From contig NW_020312535.1 in the NCBI RefSeq assembly GCF_002999335.1, positions 124,001 through 188,000 on the forward strand: a stretch of DNA of 64,000 nucleotides, read 5' to 3'. Made by a program: the position numbers and the translations under genes. The notes under the pieces were generated by a model. That model saw nothing but the letters and a program-made list of their open reading frames with translations. It ran no database searches and had not been told where the DNA came from. Numbering within the stretch: position 1 is the stretch's first letter; every line of letters starts with the position of its first letter. Source of the stretch: Cyclospora cayetanensis (Eukaryota; Apicomplexa; Conoidasida; Eucoccidiorida; Eimeriidae). This document shows, piece by piece, positions 50,601-63,497 of the stretch.

Positions 50601-51154
50601 GTGGAGACGCACACGCACGACTCGTCCGACGTGTGAGGAGCTGGGGCAGTGAAAGGTGGTGCACGGGGGAAGGGGAAGGAGAGAGGAAATGCACAGGCAA
50701 AAAGGAACCAAGCAACAACACCAACACCGGAAAAAACAGACCGTAAAGAGCGATACAACAACCCCACTGGATCAAATCGTGTACGAAGACGAAGACAAAG
50801 CACACGTCTCTACCCAGCGGCTTCGAACTCCGTCCACAAGCCCTTCCCTCTTCGCTTTTTTCCCCTCTTCGTTTTTCCCCTCTCCGTTTTCCCCCTCTGC
50901 CTGCGCTATCCCTTCAAACAGCCCCTGCTCTGCCTTCCACCCCCCACCACGAGCGGCCGGAGCTCGCGCAAAAGCAAACACCCTAATTCCAAGCTGGGAA
51001 ACCGTAGAAGCAGAGAAAGATGGTGCTGCGCGTTGCAGTACTGTCCTCCCATCCCCCCCCTGCGAACTGGTGCTGACGCGAATCCGCTGCAAGACGTACA
51101 AAGGGATAGGTGAACACTTACGGTCGAGCCAGCGGAAGCTCCGCTCGACTTCAT
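47618..51154 (-). CDS. CK2A: Casein kinase 2 alpha catalytic subunit (9 exons, about 450 aa)
   Basis: CK2 alpha is an acidophilic Ser/Thr kinase of nucleus and cytoplasm. Exons (high to low) are 51154-51122, 50566-50123, 49670-49578, 49365-49286, 49048-48982, 48698-48597, 48435-48363, 48215-47980 and 47842-47618 (the last is tentative). Motifs are [21 protein letters not shown] (P-loop), [13 protein letters not shown] with the ATP-binding Lys at about 116, [10 protein letters not shown] with Asp204, [12 protein letters not shown] with the CK2-type DWG (Asp223), [11 protein letters not shown], and [25 protein letters not shown] split at exon ends. About 40 extra Ala/Glu-rich residues sit between the P-loop strand and the ATP-binding Lys. 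If the last exon is wrong, the frame would end at 47893 instead. Confidence 0.94.
50016..50043. repeat. Perfect 28-bp palindrome in CK2 alpha intron 2
   Basis: The sequence from TCCATATATG through CATGCATG to CATATATGGA is identical to its own reverse complement. It contains overlapping TGCATGC motifs. A related GCATGCATGCATGC run is at 47943-47960 in the tentative last intron of the same gene. Confidence 0.9.
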
Positions 51155-52300
51155 TTTCAGTGATTTAAGGTCCCGACGTCTCGAGGAGCCGTGGCGCGCC
51201 CAAGGTGCAGCTGCTGCTGCTGCGGTTTGTGTTGCCGATCTCCCTGCTGCTGTTGCCACGGCTGCTGAACCTCTGCAGAGTGTCAGAAAGACCATACAGC
51301 TGAGAAACCGAATGTCAAGTCCCAAAACGCTTGAACAGCCCCTTTTGGCAGGTGAAGAGGAGGCGTGCGTGAAGGGTACCTCACGCATGCGGCGGAAGCC
51401 CTACAGCCGAAGCTAAGGCCTACGACAGCACCGACAAGACACGAGGAACCTCTAAACCTCAGGCCAAATTATAAAGACGTGCATTTACAAAAAGATATCC
51501 GTCGAAGAAGGGACCTCCAACGCCGTGAACACACCCAGCGAGCGCCACTTGCCCAGCCCCTTTCCGCCGCGCATGCAGAAGCCCTCTTCGTCACCAACAC
51601 GCTGAATGAGGCAACCCTTCCCCTTCGGCTGCTGCCTAATGACGAGCCTCTAACAGGCGCGCCATGCGGTTCCATCTCACGCAGTGGTTGCCCACCGACC
51701 CTTCTATTCGGACTGCTGCCATCTCTCCCACACCAGCATGTATCCCATTGAGGGACTGAACGACTCAGACTTCTCCAAAGCCCCTTGGAGGAGCAAGCAG
51801 GAAAACTCCTCTGCCCGGCTTACCTTTCCGCACGCGACCCCTCCTCATGGGCTGCCTCTCCCATGTCGGTAGCAAAGTCCGTAGCGCAGTTCCTGGCACG
51901 CAGTCGCTTGCTTGTTGTTGCACAGAAAACGATCCTTGGTTATCATCTTAGCACGCCCAAATAAAGCGGAAGGCGCCACGCGACCCTGCAAAGAGGTCCC
52001 CTCTCCCCCTTCCTTCTCCCTGCGCTCGCTACACCACAGGCCCCCAGAGCCGGGGAAACGCGCCTAGCTACACTCAAACACCTGCCACTCCACCAGTTCT
52101 GTTTCGCAAACAGCGTGTGGACAGCTGACGGAAAATCTCATGTATTGCTGCAGCGCACCTGTAGCTCCAAACAAAAACACCCAGCAATTTTTTTGTGTGT
52201 GCGCTAGACACTATGTGGACAGCTAGCTGTGAATGCTAAGAGTGCCTAGGGGATGCACCTTCACACACCCTACCTGTGCCTCTCCCCTCGTCTCGAAAAT
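51155..52300. other. Upstream region of CK2 alpha and right edge of the gene island
   Basis: No gene is supported. A short CAG/CTG-rich part at 51205-51265 lies just upstream of the CK2 start and is probably promoter or leader. A plus-strand frame at 51365-51751 (128 codons) has no recognised motif. From about 52300 the DNA resembles the retroelement flank. Confidence 0.45.
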
Positions 52301-52449
52301 TGAGAATAGCAAGTAGGAGAAGGCAAACTTTCGTTGGGGAGGTACTCAATAATTGCTTATTGTGCTTGTTTGGTGACTAAAACTTAGTGCTCCCCTACAG
52401 AAACTTCGAAGGCGCCGTTGCGATTGGCAGCACTGCGCGGTTCAGTGCA

Positions 52450-54530
52450 GCTATTCTTCGCTAATTTACTGGCTATGGATGCGATGGAAGGCCAAGCTTC
52501 CCTTAAACGGCTGTCTGTCCCGAAGCAATTTATTCGTAAATTCAACTATCTACTTTTTACCAAGGTCTGGAGGAAAGCCTGTGGCGATTGAATTTAACGG
52601 TGCCACAACGTATATCGAGGAAAAAGAAGCAGATTTTAGCTTGTTGTGAACGCAGTAACTCCATACCTTGTAGAATGGTATGTTTTCCGGCCAGTAAAGT
52701 GTTCATAGATGCGTCGATGAGATCATGCCTACCAGAAAAGTATCACCCGCAAAGATGGTCAAGTATTCGAAGAATTCATCGGCTGGTTGGAGATGGACCA
52801 CAACCGCAGCCGACTAGTGGGACTTTTACTGAAGATTAACTGCCGGAGCTTTCAAGAGCAGAGCAGCGCAACTGCCGCGTCTTCGGTGGGAAAGGAAGAA
52901 CCTGGGCGGGATATCTACTTTCTGCATGTTGGGCAGTGTCCACCGGCCCTAGACCACAATCAAGGGTAAACGAGAAAACGAAAGGCAAAAGAACCCCTGC
53001 TCCTAGGCCGTCTCATACAGCCCCCCAAACAACGCACCTGCAATTCATGTGGCATGTTGGGCCACATACTCAGGAACTGGAGGTCCATGCAAAAAGCCTA
53101 CAAGTCTGAATAATGGAACTGGATCCAGCGAAATAGGCTGGTTGATGAGTATAGAAAGCGCATTAAATAAACAGAAACACGTCAACTTACGCTAGAACAC
53201 CGTGAGGGGGACTGCAGACGATACAGCCGCTGAGGAAGACTCACCACGGGCTACTGCTGTGCCAATGCAAGGCCATATCATTTATCAAAAATTGTTAGCA
53301 TTACTTGCTACTAAATGTTAAGTCTATTTGCTATCCGAGAAGACAGTGCGCAGGTACAATCTACCTGCTCACTCGTTAGCTCAGTCCTTGAGACTCAGGC
53401 TTGTTGACGGACTGCAAAAATGCAAGGACTGGCAAGGCTGTTGTAGTCATATGCCACTTTAAGCCAGAGTTGGGTCCCACTAGCATGGTCTATTATATTT
53501 GTGCTTTACTTGTGCATCATGATGTGATGCGGATCAATAGAGCAGTATGAGACCACGGCTCTGCGTCCAGTTGACGTAGCTCTGCATCGGTTAATGTGTC
53601 GAGAAGTTCGAATAATCCTTCAGAGAAAAAACAGCAGGAATGGGCGAAAACAAGTGGATTTCGCGAGTATGCTGGTTAATGGCAAGCTACCAGCAGGCTG
53701 GCCACTTGCTGTTTCGGGCCGCACCTATGGGGATATTGGCTTATCTTGTTGAAGCTCCGACTTTGCCTCGCCACCATACACAAGATTAGCGGTGTTGGAT
53801 GGGACCAGGAGTTGCTCCTTCCTAGGGCTTTCCGACACATCTGCCTCTACGGCGCAAGCTGTTGCCACATGCGAACCTTCCAAATGGTAACTCACCGCAT
53901 ACCTCGGATTCTATAATGTTGCTTCTATATTGAACCCGTACACCATGGTGTAATCCGAGGTATGCTGTGAGCGGCCCGACTGAAAGTGCATCGGCTGGAA
54001 GGCTGGCTACACGGACATCTTGGAATTCAGTCAAAATCTTCAAGAAAACCTACAGCGCCTGCGGCGTGCGTGCGCTTCAGGTCAAAGCGGTACGTAAGCC
54101 CACGCAAGTATTCGCTTTATTAGAATGATGGCGCTTCTTTCATTTTGCATTCCGGCTGGGGGACTTTAAGCAGGACTTTCAAGGCTCGAGGTACTCGAGA
54201 CCTAGCCATCACCTTTGTCAAATGGCAGTAACGGTGGAAATTTCGACGGCTCACATCACTTTTTCTAAAACTTCGTTCCTAGATTTTTTGATGTTGCTGC
54301 TCCCTTTGGTTGATCTACGTGAGAAAACACAGCCTGTGCAAGCCAGAGACTGTGGTACAAGTTAGGATTTCAAAGCTTGCTAGTCTATTCTGCCGGGCGA
54401 GGATCTTTGTGATTCGCCAACACACTAAAACTAACTGCGAACCACTCTGAGGCAGATAAACAGAACCATCGCACCAAGCCCACTCACCTGCAGCTTCCTC
54501 GGCACTATGCGCATACAAATAAAACTGCTT
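52450..54530 (+). mobile_element. Degenerate Ty3/Gypsy-like element, copy D (gag knuckle, protease, integrase tail)
   Basis: At about 53032-53085 a plus frame reads CNSCGMLGHILRNW, a retroelement gag zinc knuckle (C-x2-C-x4-H-x4-C) whose last Cys is Trp. At 53345-53410 the RYNLPAHSL...LRLRLVDG stretch fits the flap side of a retroelement aspartic protease. At 54441-54525 an EADKQNHRTKPTHLQL stretch matches the integrase TDGQTERVNRTLLQ motif. Reverse transcriptase and the integrase core are missing between 53500 and 54400, suggesting an internal deletion. Possible gag sequence precedes the knuckle (52588-52970) but is not recognisable by itself. Confidence 0.65.
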
Positions 54531-54909
54531 GATGTAAGTTACTTCCTTATGCTGAATGGATTTAGAATATATTCGTATATTCGTTTACCCGCTGGTCTTC
54601 GCCATTTCTGGCCTACATTGAGAAGGCCCCATCTGATCCGGGTTATTGCCTGCGGCGCGGGGCCATTAGCCAGCCTTGGGCAAAGGCATTTTAGAGGAAG
54701 TATCGTTAGCCCACGGCAGGGTCCGCGACAAGCTCATGGTGGGCCATGAATGCTACTCCTCGCGATTCTTGACAAATGTCCGTATCCATTGCAGTTTCTT
54801 CCTGTAATGCCTGCCTTTATGTGTCAGCGCCCACTGAATAGTTCCTATTCATTAGCCTGAGGTGTCCTCTACATCTGTAATTGTGTGCAGACAGTTTTAG
54901 ACATGTTGC

Positions 54910-55250
54910 CTATACACTCCCCCACACGCCTACTAAAGGGTGCTGAAGGCGACTGTTGTGCGTGCATTGGCTGTAGTTGCATGCAAGCATTCCTCGATGA
55001 GGTGCGGAGGCACTGATGTGCGAATATGTACTCTGATCTTATTTACAGGTTTTCGTTGCCTTCTGTTGTCTCGGAGCACGAGCCTAACACATTTCAGCGC
55101 GTCGACGTTCACGAGCCGTCAGGCTGCCACGGCCGTGTCGGTTTAGCCCCTCGTTTGTTGTTGGCTACTGTCGAGTTTTCTTTCCTTCTGTGTGTGCAGT
55201 ATTTAATGCACACTTTGCAAGATACATGGATAGACAAGCCAATCAAGCAG
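54910..55250 (+). repeat. Spacer repeat, copy D
   Basis: Matches 19100-19330 of copy C and the complement of 14700-14900 of copy B, for example ATGAGGTGCGGAGGCAC, CACATTTCAGCGC and a GTTGTTGGC stretch. Orientation agrees with the integrase tail at 54441, so copy D keeps the integrase-spacer order but ends before any membrane-protein gene. Confidence 0.6.
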
Positions 55251-55559
55251 TTGTCCATTAGTTTTTGGCTTAACAGAGCTAGCATAGCAAAAGCTAATGA
55301 GTAAACCTAACCCCCTACACCTCCTTTCTTCCTTCCAAACTCCACGACCAAGTGTTGAGTACCTGTCCGTCGGGACCAACTGCGCGTACGACAGCGGAAG
55401 TTCCCTCCTTATCGCCACTTCTCAAGCTGATGGAGCCCCGACAACAACGCAAATGAGAAAGCAAAGCGTATCAACCACCATAACGAAATCAAGAAAGGGA
55501 ATATTTTTCGAGAGTAAATATTGCATGCTTTTAGCCATCCAGCTGCAACCTTTGTCTGG

Positions 55560-55975
55560 TCACATTCTTGTGCAGCTTGTTCGGCCTGCCGATCCACCAA
55601 GGCCACATCTCCACGCTCTCACCACATATCCCAAGGCCGCTTACCATAATTACATGCTCCTATATAGCGAGCTTCTTGTGGACATTTCCGTGCGATAGCG
55701 AGAATTTCTCTAAAGTGCCTTAACCTAAGGCTGGCTGCTGACCCCGCGCCGCAAGCAATAACCCGGATCAGAGGGGGCTCCTCAGTGTAGGCTAGGAATG
55801 GCGAAGACCAGCAGGAAGATGAATATACGGCTGTATGTTACACACAATTAGTAAAATGGGGAGACTCACGTCAAGCACTCCAATTTGTATTTGCATAGTG
55901 CCGAAGAAGCTGCAGGTGAGTAGGGTTGGTGCGAAGGTTCTGTTTATCTGCCTCAGGGTGGGTCAAAATGGCCCC
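55560..55975 (-). mobile_element. Integrase remnant, copy E
   Basis: On the minus strand, 55972-55885 translates to EADKQNLRTNPTHLQLLRHYANTNW, very close to the piece at 54441-54525 but inverted. Bases 55560-55760 match the post-integrase block of copy B (15590-15760). D and E therefore converge on each other. No other domain is attached. Confidence 0.65.
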
Positions 55976-56159
55976 AATATGGCCCCAACGCTAGCTTCTA
56001 TGGGCCATTGATGCGAAATGGTACCAATGCAAAATTGAACATGGGTCTCTTACAGCGCTCGATAGCTTATTGTCCCCATCTGTAGGCCAGAGCGTGCGTG
56101 GGGGAGTATCCGTTTCCTCATACGCCTTGTCTGCTTGCCAAGCAGCCTGCTTCCGCGGG

Positions 56160-56370
56160 GCTCATTTCCGCTTTTTACTTCTTTGGCTTTTTAATGCGGT
56201 GTCAGTTCCGGACAATGTGATTTCGTTCTCGTGAATAGAATGAGGCGCATTGTTGGGAGCCTGTGTGAGGCTACTGAGGAGGGCGAGCGTCCCAGGCTTT
56301 CTATTCGGGTCCACCTTGGACTCTATGCCAGGGTCAGCTGGCACAAGCTTCAACATTTATAAGCTTTAGA
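56160..56370 (-). repeat. Spacer repeat fragment, copy I
   Basis: About 200 bp with the CAGGGTCAGC...ACAAGCTT block shared with 8099 and 14244, followed by TTTATAAGC as in copy H. Nothing else of the unit is recognisable next to it. Confidence 0.5.
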
Positions 56371-56699
56371 TCTCAATTTGAATAGTCCCACTTAGCCAAA
56401 TACTCGAAAGATGTTTTCATTCGCTCTCTGAATCAATAGATTTCCATCATTCGCGGAAGCCCCACCGGCCGATCGTTTAATTGCTAAATCGCTGGCCAGC
56501 GCCACTGCAAGTGACACCTTATCTAGACCCGAAATATGCCAATGCCAAAACAGCATTTGTCTATGGTGTGGCCTTTACGAACAACAAGATCACAATTCTT
56601 CATATGCTCATCTATGGATAGTGTCCCCCTTTAAGGCTTCCTTGAAATCTAGGAGAATTACTGTTGAGCTTACCTCTGCATAGGCAGACGAGTCAGGGC

Positions 56700-59110
56700 T
56701 TAGCTAAAGCTTGGACTGAAGTAATTCATGCAGAAAGACGATATCTTTTGCATGAATAGATGCATCAGTGAAGTGACTCTCTCCCCATAAATTTGGCGCA
56801 AGTAACATGTCTCTATCTGCAGGGTTTATGGCGAGAACCACCACTGCCGACAAATGAAAGTTTCTAGTACTTCTCCACCTTATTGCACTGCCAAATGTTT
56901 CTTGCTACGAAACCCTGGCGCTGCATTTACCAACATTTTCCAGGCTGATAAAAAATGTTTTCCCACCAGTTTTGGAGCTACTGCGTTCACGTTAGCCTGC
57001 AGGCCGGCCTGCGTTGTAACGATAACAAACGTGGTGCCACGTCAACTTCCAACGCTAGAGGTTTTTCTGCCGAATTCTGCTAGCAGAGCTCAAATCATTG
57101 AATTGTCGAATGAGCTCATCAAACACCGCTACGTTATCTGCTGCATAGGACTACTTAGGCAACATATGCTTCTAGATTATAGATATGGTGTTAGTTGAGT
57201 TAAGGCTAGGCTGCTCTGCCACCTCTAAGCAAGGTCTAAAGTATTCTCAGGACATATCGTGCCTCTTCCCTCGGTAGTTTTCGCAGTATCCTTTACATCG
57301 TATCTAGGCATTCTTTCTCCTCCATGCGTCAGGATGTAGGTTCATGGGCATTTTTGGATCCTGAGATATTCTCTGTGGGAACCGCTACCTGGAATGCCCA
57401 ATATTTGTACGGACAGCCTTGCGAAGCTGTTTAAACGCGTCAACGCTTGTGGTGCATCACTATTCAGGGATCATGGGGCGCATTCCTGGAACGCTGACGG
57501 CTCAGTATTAAGTGGATTTTGACATTGCACCTAGGGGACACGTATGTAGGATATGTTCAAGCTCGCTCAAGCAAAATAATGGGTACTTTGCTACAGTGAT
57601 AACTGCAGAGGTATGCGAACTTGGAAGGTATTGTATTGGAGGCCCTCAAAGCACAGTGGCACATGTTGACACACCAAGAGAGCATATTAACAAAGCGTAA
57701 TACAGTGGGTGCTGGAAGACGGCATATTTGTACGTATCAGTGTACTACATTGCAATAATATTCTGGTTCAATTACTCTAGTGTCCCTGCTATGCAACCGT
57801 CGTAGATAACTGCCTCTCTAGGCAAGGAAGATGTAGCGCGGAGTGCTTACGGAAAGTTTCATATAGTGCTATGAACAACCATGTCATATCTATCAAAGAT
57901 GTCAAATTGTTTTTTGCCTCAGTTGCTGTGCACGGTTTGCTATGCAAGGCACTTTTGTTTCAGTCCAACCGGCGAGAACCGATGTATTCGGGATATTTCG
58001 AGGTGTGCTTGTGAAAAGCAAATGCCATCAAACTAGTAGTAGAAGATAGCCATTGTTTATTCATAACCACACCTTTGGACCCGTCTTCTGTAGGAGGTAT
58101 GAATAGGCACAGTTACTATGATTTGTGAATGGAGTCCATGGAACTGACGATCTGTATTCCATCGGCGTACATATTATTATAAACACAGGAGAACTAAAGA
58201 ACACTGCTGTGCCTAAACTTACGTGTATTTCTACACTCATCACACGCCTCAAACTATCTGGGCGGAACGCTTAGGGTTACGAGCAACGCTGCATCTAATG
58301 CAGCATGACAGTGGTACTGTGCCAGCTGGTACAATGCACAAAGCACAAGCGTCCCCTTTCTGCAACCATCGCACTCCAATATCGCATATTTGTCTAGCTT
58401 GTAGCGTCTTCATATTCTATACGTCAGATCATCCTCCTTGCTATAGAATGAGCGCCTCTGTTCAAAACTAGCATTGCGTTCACAAAGCATAGTGAAGCAA
58501 TCGAGATGCGCGGCTTTTGCACACCGTTTACTGTCGTCCGTGGTTCCTAGTTAAGCTTCAAGGTTACACTCTTCGCGTTTGAACTACCAGTAGTTTGTGG
58601 GCATCCATCCATGTATCTGCATTGTGTGTCATAGGCAAAGCAAAGAATATTTGCACACTGTGGTCCGAGCACTTGGCACTCTCTAGGGCTGTTGTGTGGC
58701 GTACTGAAGATTCTAGTAGCCCTGACATGTCATCCCACGTGCTGTTACACGTAGATAAGTGCACAGTAAAACTGTAAGCCTTCCTGCAATAATCCGTCTC
58801 AGCGACGGAAGCCCCCGACGGATATGAACAGCGGAAAGCACGCTGGTCGGAGGGTCATCGCCTAGATGTGGAAGCACCGAGTATGCCTCCTCTGTTTACG
58901 TGGCCACGTTGCAGGGCGTGCTCACCCACGACCACGATTCAAAATCTCGGTGATGGGGATAGGGGCTGAAAGGCATTGTGGCGCCCCAAGTACTCTAGAA
59001 GGCTTAAGAGGGTGTTTCTGTTGTATATGCTTTGTTGCGGTATTAGACTCCTGTACCCACCGGGAGTCTAGCTCTATAGATTTCTATGTCGCACCACAGC
59101 TTGGGCGTTG
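56700..59110 (+). mobile_element. Degenerate Ty3/Gypsy-like pol, copy F
   Basis: Plus strand. At 57060-57160 SRAQIIELSNELIKHRYVI matches the helix before the RT fingers (SxxExxELxxxLxxLLxxGxI). At 57260-57400 a piece resembles the RT-RNase H connection. At 57440-57720 RNase H reads SSLKQNNGY, VITAEV and GGPQSTVAHVDTPREHI, matching the usual ERNYS, KELLA and GRPFTVRTDHRPLEHL. At 58975-59070 the integrase zinc-binding region shows TLEGLRGCF and two spaced Cys. Stops interrupt every domain. Confidence 0.65.
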
Positions 59111-62100
59111 TGCCGACTGCTTCTCATAGGCAAGTATACTTATCAAAGGCGAGGCACAGAATTGGCAGGCTCTGAGTTTTACTGCAGGTCTACTGGCTCC
59201 GGCTATGCTGACTCCTTGTCCGGTCTGTACCTATTGGGGTTAATTCGGCTGTCAGTCTCTGGCTTGTTTGTGTGTGGCCATCAGTGCTCAGAAACACTGC
59301 AATCTGCGAAATTGTTCTGGATTTTTATTTGGTGGGTAATTCATGGTCGTGCAAGAAAATACCCTGAATTATGGCGCCTGTGGTTTGCTTGGTCTTCTTG
59401 GTATTAGCGGGTATACGATGGGTCATCAATCGGTTGGGTGGCAAAGATAAATGTAGCCCTCATGTATTCTGCTTTCTGAATGGAGTTTTTTGTGTGATGT
59501 TGCCCCTTGTTTGTATGGGTGTAAGCCGCGATAATAAACTACTCACAAAGCTCATATGATTGCATCTTACTGGTTGCCTGGCTGAATATTTGTACGTCGA
59601 CCAGACAAATAGGAATTATCGTTAAAGTTTGCAAGGGGCAAAAATACCCGATATACCTTGCACGTTGTCCTTTAAAATGTTGTGGCCAATCAATGGTTCG
59701 GTACTTCGTAGATAGCGGAATAAGGCGTAGTAGTGTCCACGTGCTGACGTTAACTATGTTCCTTCACCCTTAGGTGACTTGATCAACGTTTGTTGCCCAC
59801 AGACACCTATGTTGGAGAGTGCTTTTAAGTGGTGTGTGCCTACATGGAGGGCACAAGCGGCCTGCTTATCAGTGGTTGTCGGCGTTTAAAATCTGTGCTT
59901 ATTCCGGGGAGACAAACAATATCTCGTTGGTGCTACTAGCGAAGCCAGGATGCACATATGTTTTAGCCGCTTAAGGAAGTCTCAATGTCTGATCAACAAA
60001 TTGATAGCCACCCCTTAAGGAGCACCGAAGCGTGCTGTGAATGTCATATTTTTTTAATTTGACGGAACAGTCTAGGGCCTACCAAGTGTACCAGAAAGCC
60101 TTCATGTTTTGCAGAGCTCAATCGTGAGGGGTGGGCAAGTGTAAACCTTAAGGGGCTGGATATCAAAAGGATGACTTTCCAAGTTGCGACATGCCACTAA
60201 TCACATTCCTAAACGGCAGGGTATCACCTATTTCACGTTGTAGCCCGTACGTTTCTGCTTGATACAACACATGGTGGTGTCTACATCAGTAATATATCAA
60301 TGCGCATGCACAATGTAAATAGAAAATACTGTTTTTCAGTAGCCCGTTTCTGTAGTCCACGAAAGCACGCGAGCTGCAGGAGCCCAAGCTGCAAATATGT
60401 TCAGCGTAAAACAGCAGATTTCTGGCAGAGATATTCAGACGTAGTGGTGTGAAGGCTGTATCCCACCACACGAAGACCTCTACACGAAATTGCCCCAGGA
60501 CGAGCTGGTGCGGTTTGCAAACTCTTTATCACCTCATAATATTTGCACTGCTGTCATCCAAACTACTCGATAGAGAGCATAACTGCTTACTTGATAGGCC
60601 TGAGCCAGTATAATTTTTAATTTGCTTCAAACGCGAACGCCCACCTAATCAGGCATTTTAAAGCATGCACGTCACCAACACGCCCTCAAGCCACGTACGC
60701 ATGCTCATCCTCTGACTTGGTGACAAGCCTCCTCTTTCTTTCCCAGACTATGATACTCAGTGCGTTTCTAGCGCGGAAAATCGTAATGAGTGGGCTCGGC
60801 CACTTGGATCGCCATAGCACTTCTTGTGCATCCATGCGCCTGCACTATTTGACGCGTGAGGCCAGCTACCCTTTAGAGAGGTGCTGAGTACATAGAATGA
60901 CTGCAAGCGCTACACCGTGAAGCAGGCAGTATTCGCCTTGACGGAGGAAGTATGATGCTACTCAGTTACAGCCATCCTGGCAGGGTTTATAAGAGAACTG
61001 TTGTTCTACGCGTAAGCGCACTACATTCAACTACAGCGAGCTGCCATGTAGTGTGAGTCGGTTCATTTTGTATGAATATATATGCGTGTTGGACGCCATC
61101 AATACAGGAGAAGGGTTTCGATCCGAATTATGCATCAGTGAACATCGGATATAATTCTGAAGTGCGTGGCCTCACTCCATGTATCTCAGTAGCCAGACCT
61201 CCATTACATTCACAGACTGCGTTTGCACAAACAGGTGGTGGCAACGAAAGTTTGCGCATAGGCTACAGAGAACTGGCACGGTGGGAGGTGCACAGCCACT
61301 CCTTTTTATAGGGCGCCCCTAAGGAATGCAAACGTTCTGCTGTAGCTCGTTGTCTCCTCCAAACACTCATCATCGATGCTACGCCTAGCTGACATACTCT
61401 GTGGAGTGGCACTTGGAAAAGCATTATACAATCGCCAGTGTGCACGATCTGCGTGCGCCAACACATGATCACACTGTGGGAAGCTTATATCGTGTGGTGG
61501 CCCAGATTAGTGTAGCTGTGTATCCGCAGTTTGTGGCTCAGGTGTTTGCGCATGCAGCGTTTGATATGTGAGGCTATCTAGCCCTTCAAGTCCAAGGCCT
61601 AGAATCTCCGTGATGTTGGATTGCATTAACACATGGGATGAATATAATAATGACAGTTTATGCGCGAGCGATCACTTCTGGGTTCGTCCGGGTGCTGTTA
61701 ACGTGCATGAGGGTATGCACATGTCAGCGAAGTGCTGTGGAAGTGGTGATATGGTTTAGTGGTAGTATTGTGTCCCTGCTGCAGAGAGAGATGATAGCGA
61801 TTGCATAACGATGTGGTGGATATGCACTGGGCTATGAGTTTTGGCGTTGCAGAACACATGCACATCTTTGCTCTTGAAAGTACATGCATTGACAAATTAA
61901 TGTAGAGATTAACTGCTATACTAAGTGGGTAGTGCACCTTTCATGGGGTTATTATGTTACTACCTATGCCAAGTCAAGGTATGGTATCTTCCTAAAGTAT
62001 ATATTTGAGCACTGCGCATGGAGTGAATATAATTGGACGTATATAGTACAGCTGTGCGCATAATGATATGCTAGTGCAATACCTTTACTAAGGCCGTTTG

Positions 62101-62520
62101 ACCGTAATGAGCTTCAGCGAGTACTAGATGCTTGACAAACTGCCCCTATTACACGTTCGCTGAAATTGTAATAAAATAAATGATGCTGGATTTACTGCAG
62201 GGGTAGATCAAATGATAAACTCAGCATCAGTGCTAGCAGAACCGTGCAGTGCTGTTGGGTTTGCGTTTCACAAGCGGCATTCGTTTGCTTTTCAATGAAA
62301 GGCGCATGACCTGACAAGCGGAAGTTGCAAAGGCTGGCTTCCTTATAAACAGCGAACAATTTTTTGGAGTCGAGATCTCTAGAGAGTGGAGAGCAGAAAT
62401 TACGCTAATTTGCACAGTGCTTTCCCCAGTCGGGGTAGAATAGGACACACTTTTGTCGAAATGAAAACCCACATTTCGTGAAGTGAGCTCCGTTTAATTC
62501 AACTACAGGTATTTTAGCGA
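59110..62520. other. Repeat flank without a recognised gene
   Basis: 3.4 kb following copy F. The integrase core and spacer would be expected here, but no motif could be read with confidence. Open frames are short and stop-rich on both strands. A small hairpin (TAGACTCC/GGAGTCTA) lies just before it at 59044-59070. Confidence 0.4.
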
Positions 62521-62526
62521 GCATTC

Positions 62527-62847
62527 ATGTGCGATAATGCAGATCTTAACACAGTAAGCTATCCTAAACATCGCAGGCAGTCGTTTGCTTGCATGTTCGC
62601 TAATTCAGTATGCGTAGAGGAAACTAGCATTCTTGGTCGTTGCTTTCCTAATCCTACAGGCAAACATCATCTAAGAATTCTGACTCAAACAGCTGCCTTT
62701 CTCAATTTGTCTTTCATTGATGCCGCCAAGCTAGCATCGCTGGCCGTTACTGAGAAAGGATCTGTTTCACTCGCAGATAGGCATTGTTTTCAATTTGAAA
62801 GAAGAAGTAATGCGAGCGAGTCCCATCACCTCGAAAATATGGTTTAG
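62527..62847 (+). mobile_element. Retroelement aspartic protease remnant, copy G
   Basis: A 106-codon plus frame contains ILTQTAAFLNLSFIDAAKL followed by SVSLADRH. This resembles the protease pattern hydrophobic-D(S/T)GA-x-hydrophobic-FI...A..L...V.LADG, with the catalytic DSGA replaced (QTAA here). If correct, it is an inactivated protease and the next RT would lie downstream in the window end region. Confidence 0.45.
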
Positions 62848-63497
62848 GCACTGGCTCGATGGTAGAACGTTCCGAAATATGAATTGAGAGCTGGAGACGT
62901 GAAAACGGTGGCATTGTATCTTACAACTATGCCCAGGCGCTTTGAAAGCCTTCGTAATATCTGCAGGCCTCAGTTATCATGGGATTTCGTAGAATGTTGC
63001 ACCGTACTCATGTAATGCTAGCTGGCACGCGAGGAGTCCTGTGTCTTGCATACAACCACTTTTCCTGCCATCGCGCGTATGTGATAGATATATTTGGATA
63101 TTGATTTACACGCGGTGCAGTCGAGTAATCCCTGAGATAGAGTGTGTAAATGCCTTTGACATGTAAGGTCTCTTCAGTTATCTATGGCTTTCGCCCGTCC
63201 ACTGTCACCGAGCATGAATCTCCATTCGAGTAGATTTGCAGTTTGCCGTATCCAAAGCAAATCAGCAAAATCCAGACACTAGAACAACAGTACTTGATTC
63301 CATATCGTTCTGCGTAGGAACGTGTAGGGAACCGCATACTTAGATGCACAGACCCCTTTTGTGGACCATGGACAATGCGACTCGCACAGCAGGCAATATA
63401 AAAGTTTCCGCAATTAATTATTTGCCGCTGTGCGTATTTATATAATGTGCTCGCCTTGAAGGCACATGCCAGTCTTCGGCTATTGCCTCTGTAGTGA

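Noticed and set aside
54441..55975. Terminal inverted repeats of a DNA transposon
   Set aside because: Both arms translate as the same integrase motif (EADKQN-RT-PTHLQL), so they are two convergent retroelement fragments, not transposon ends.
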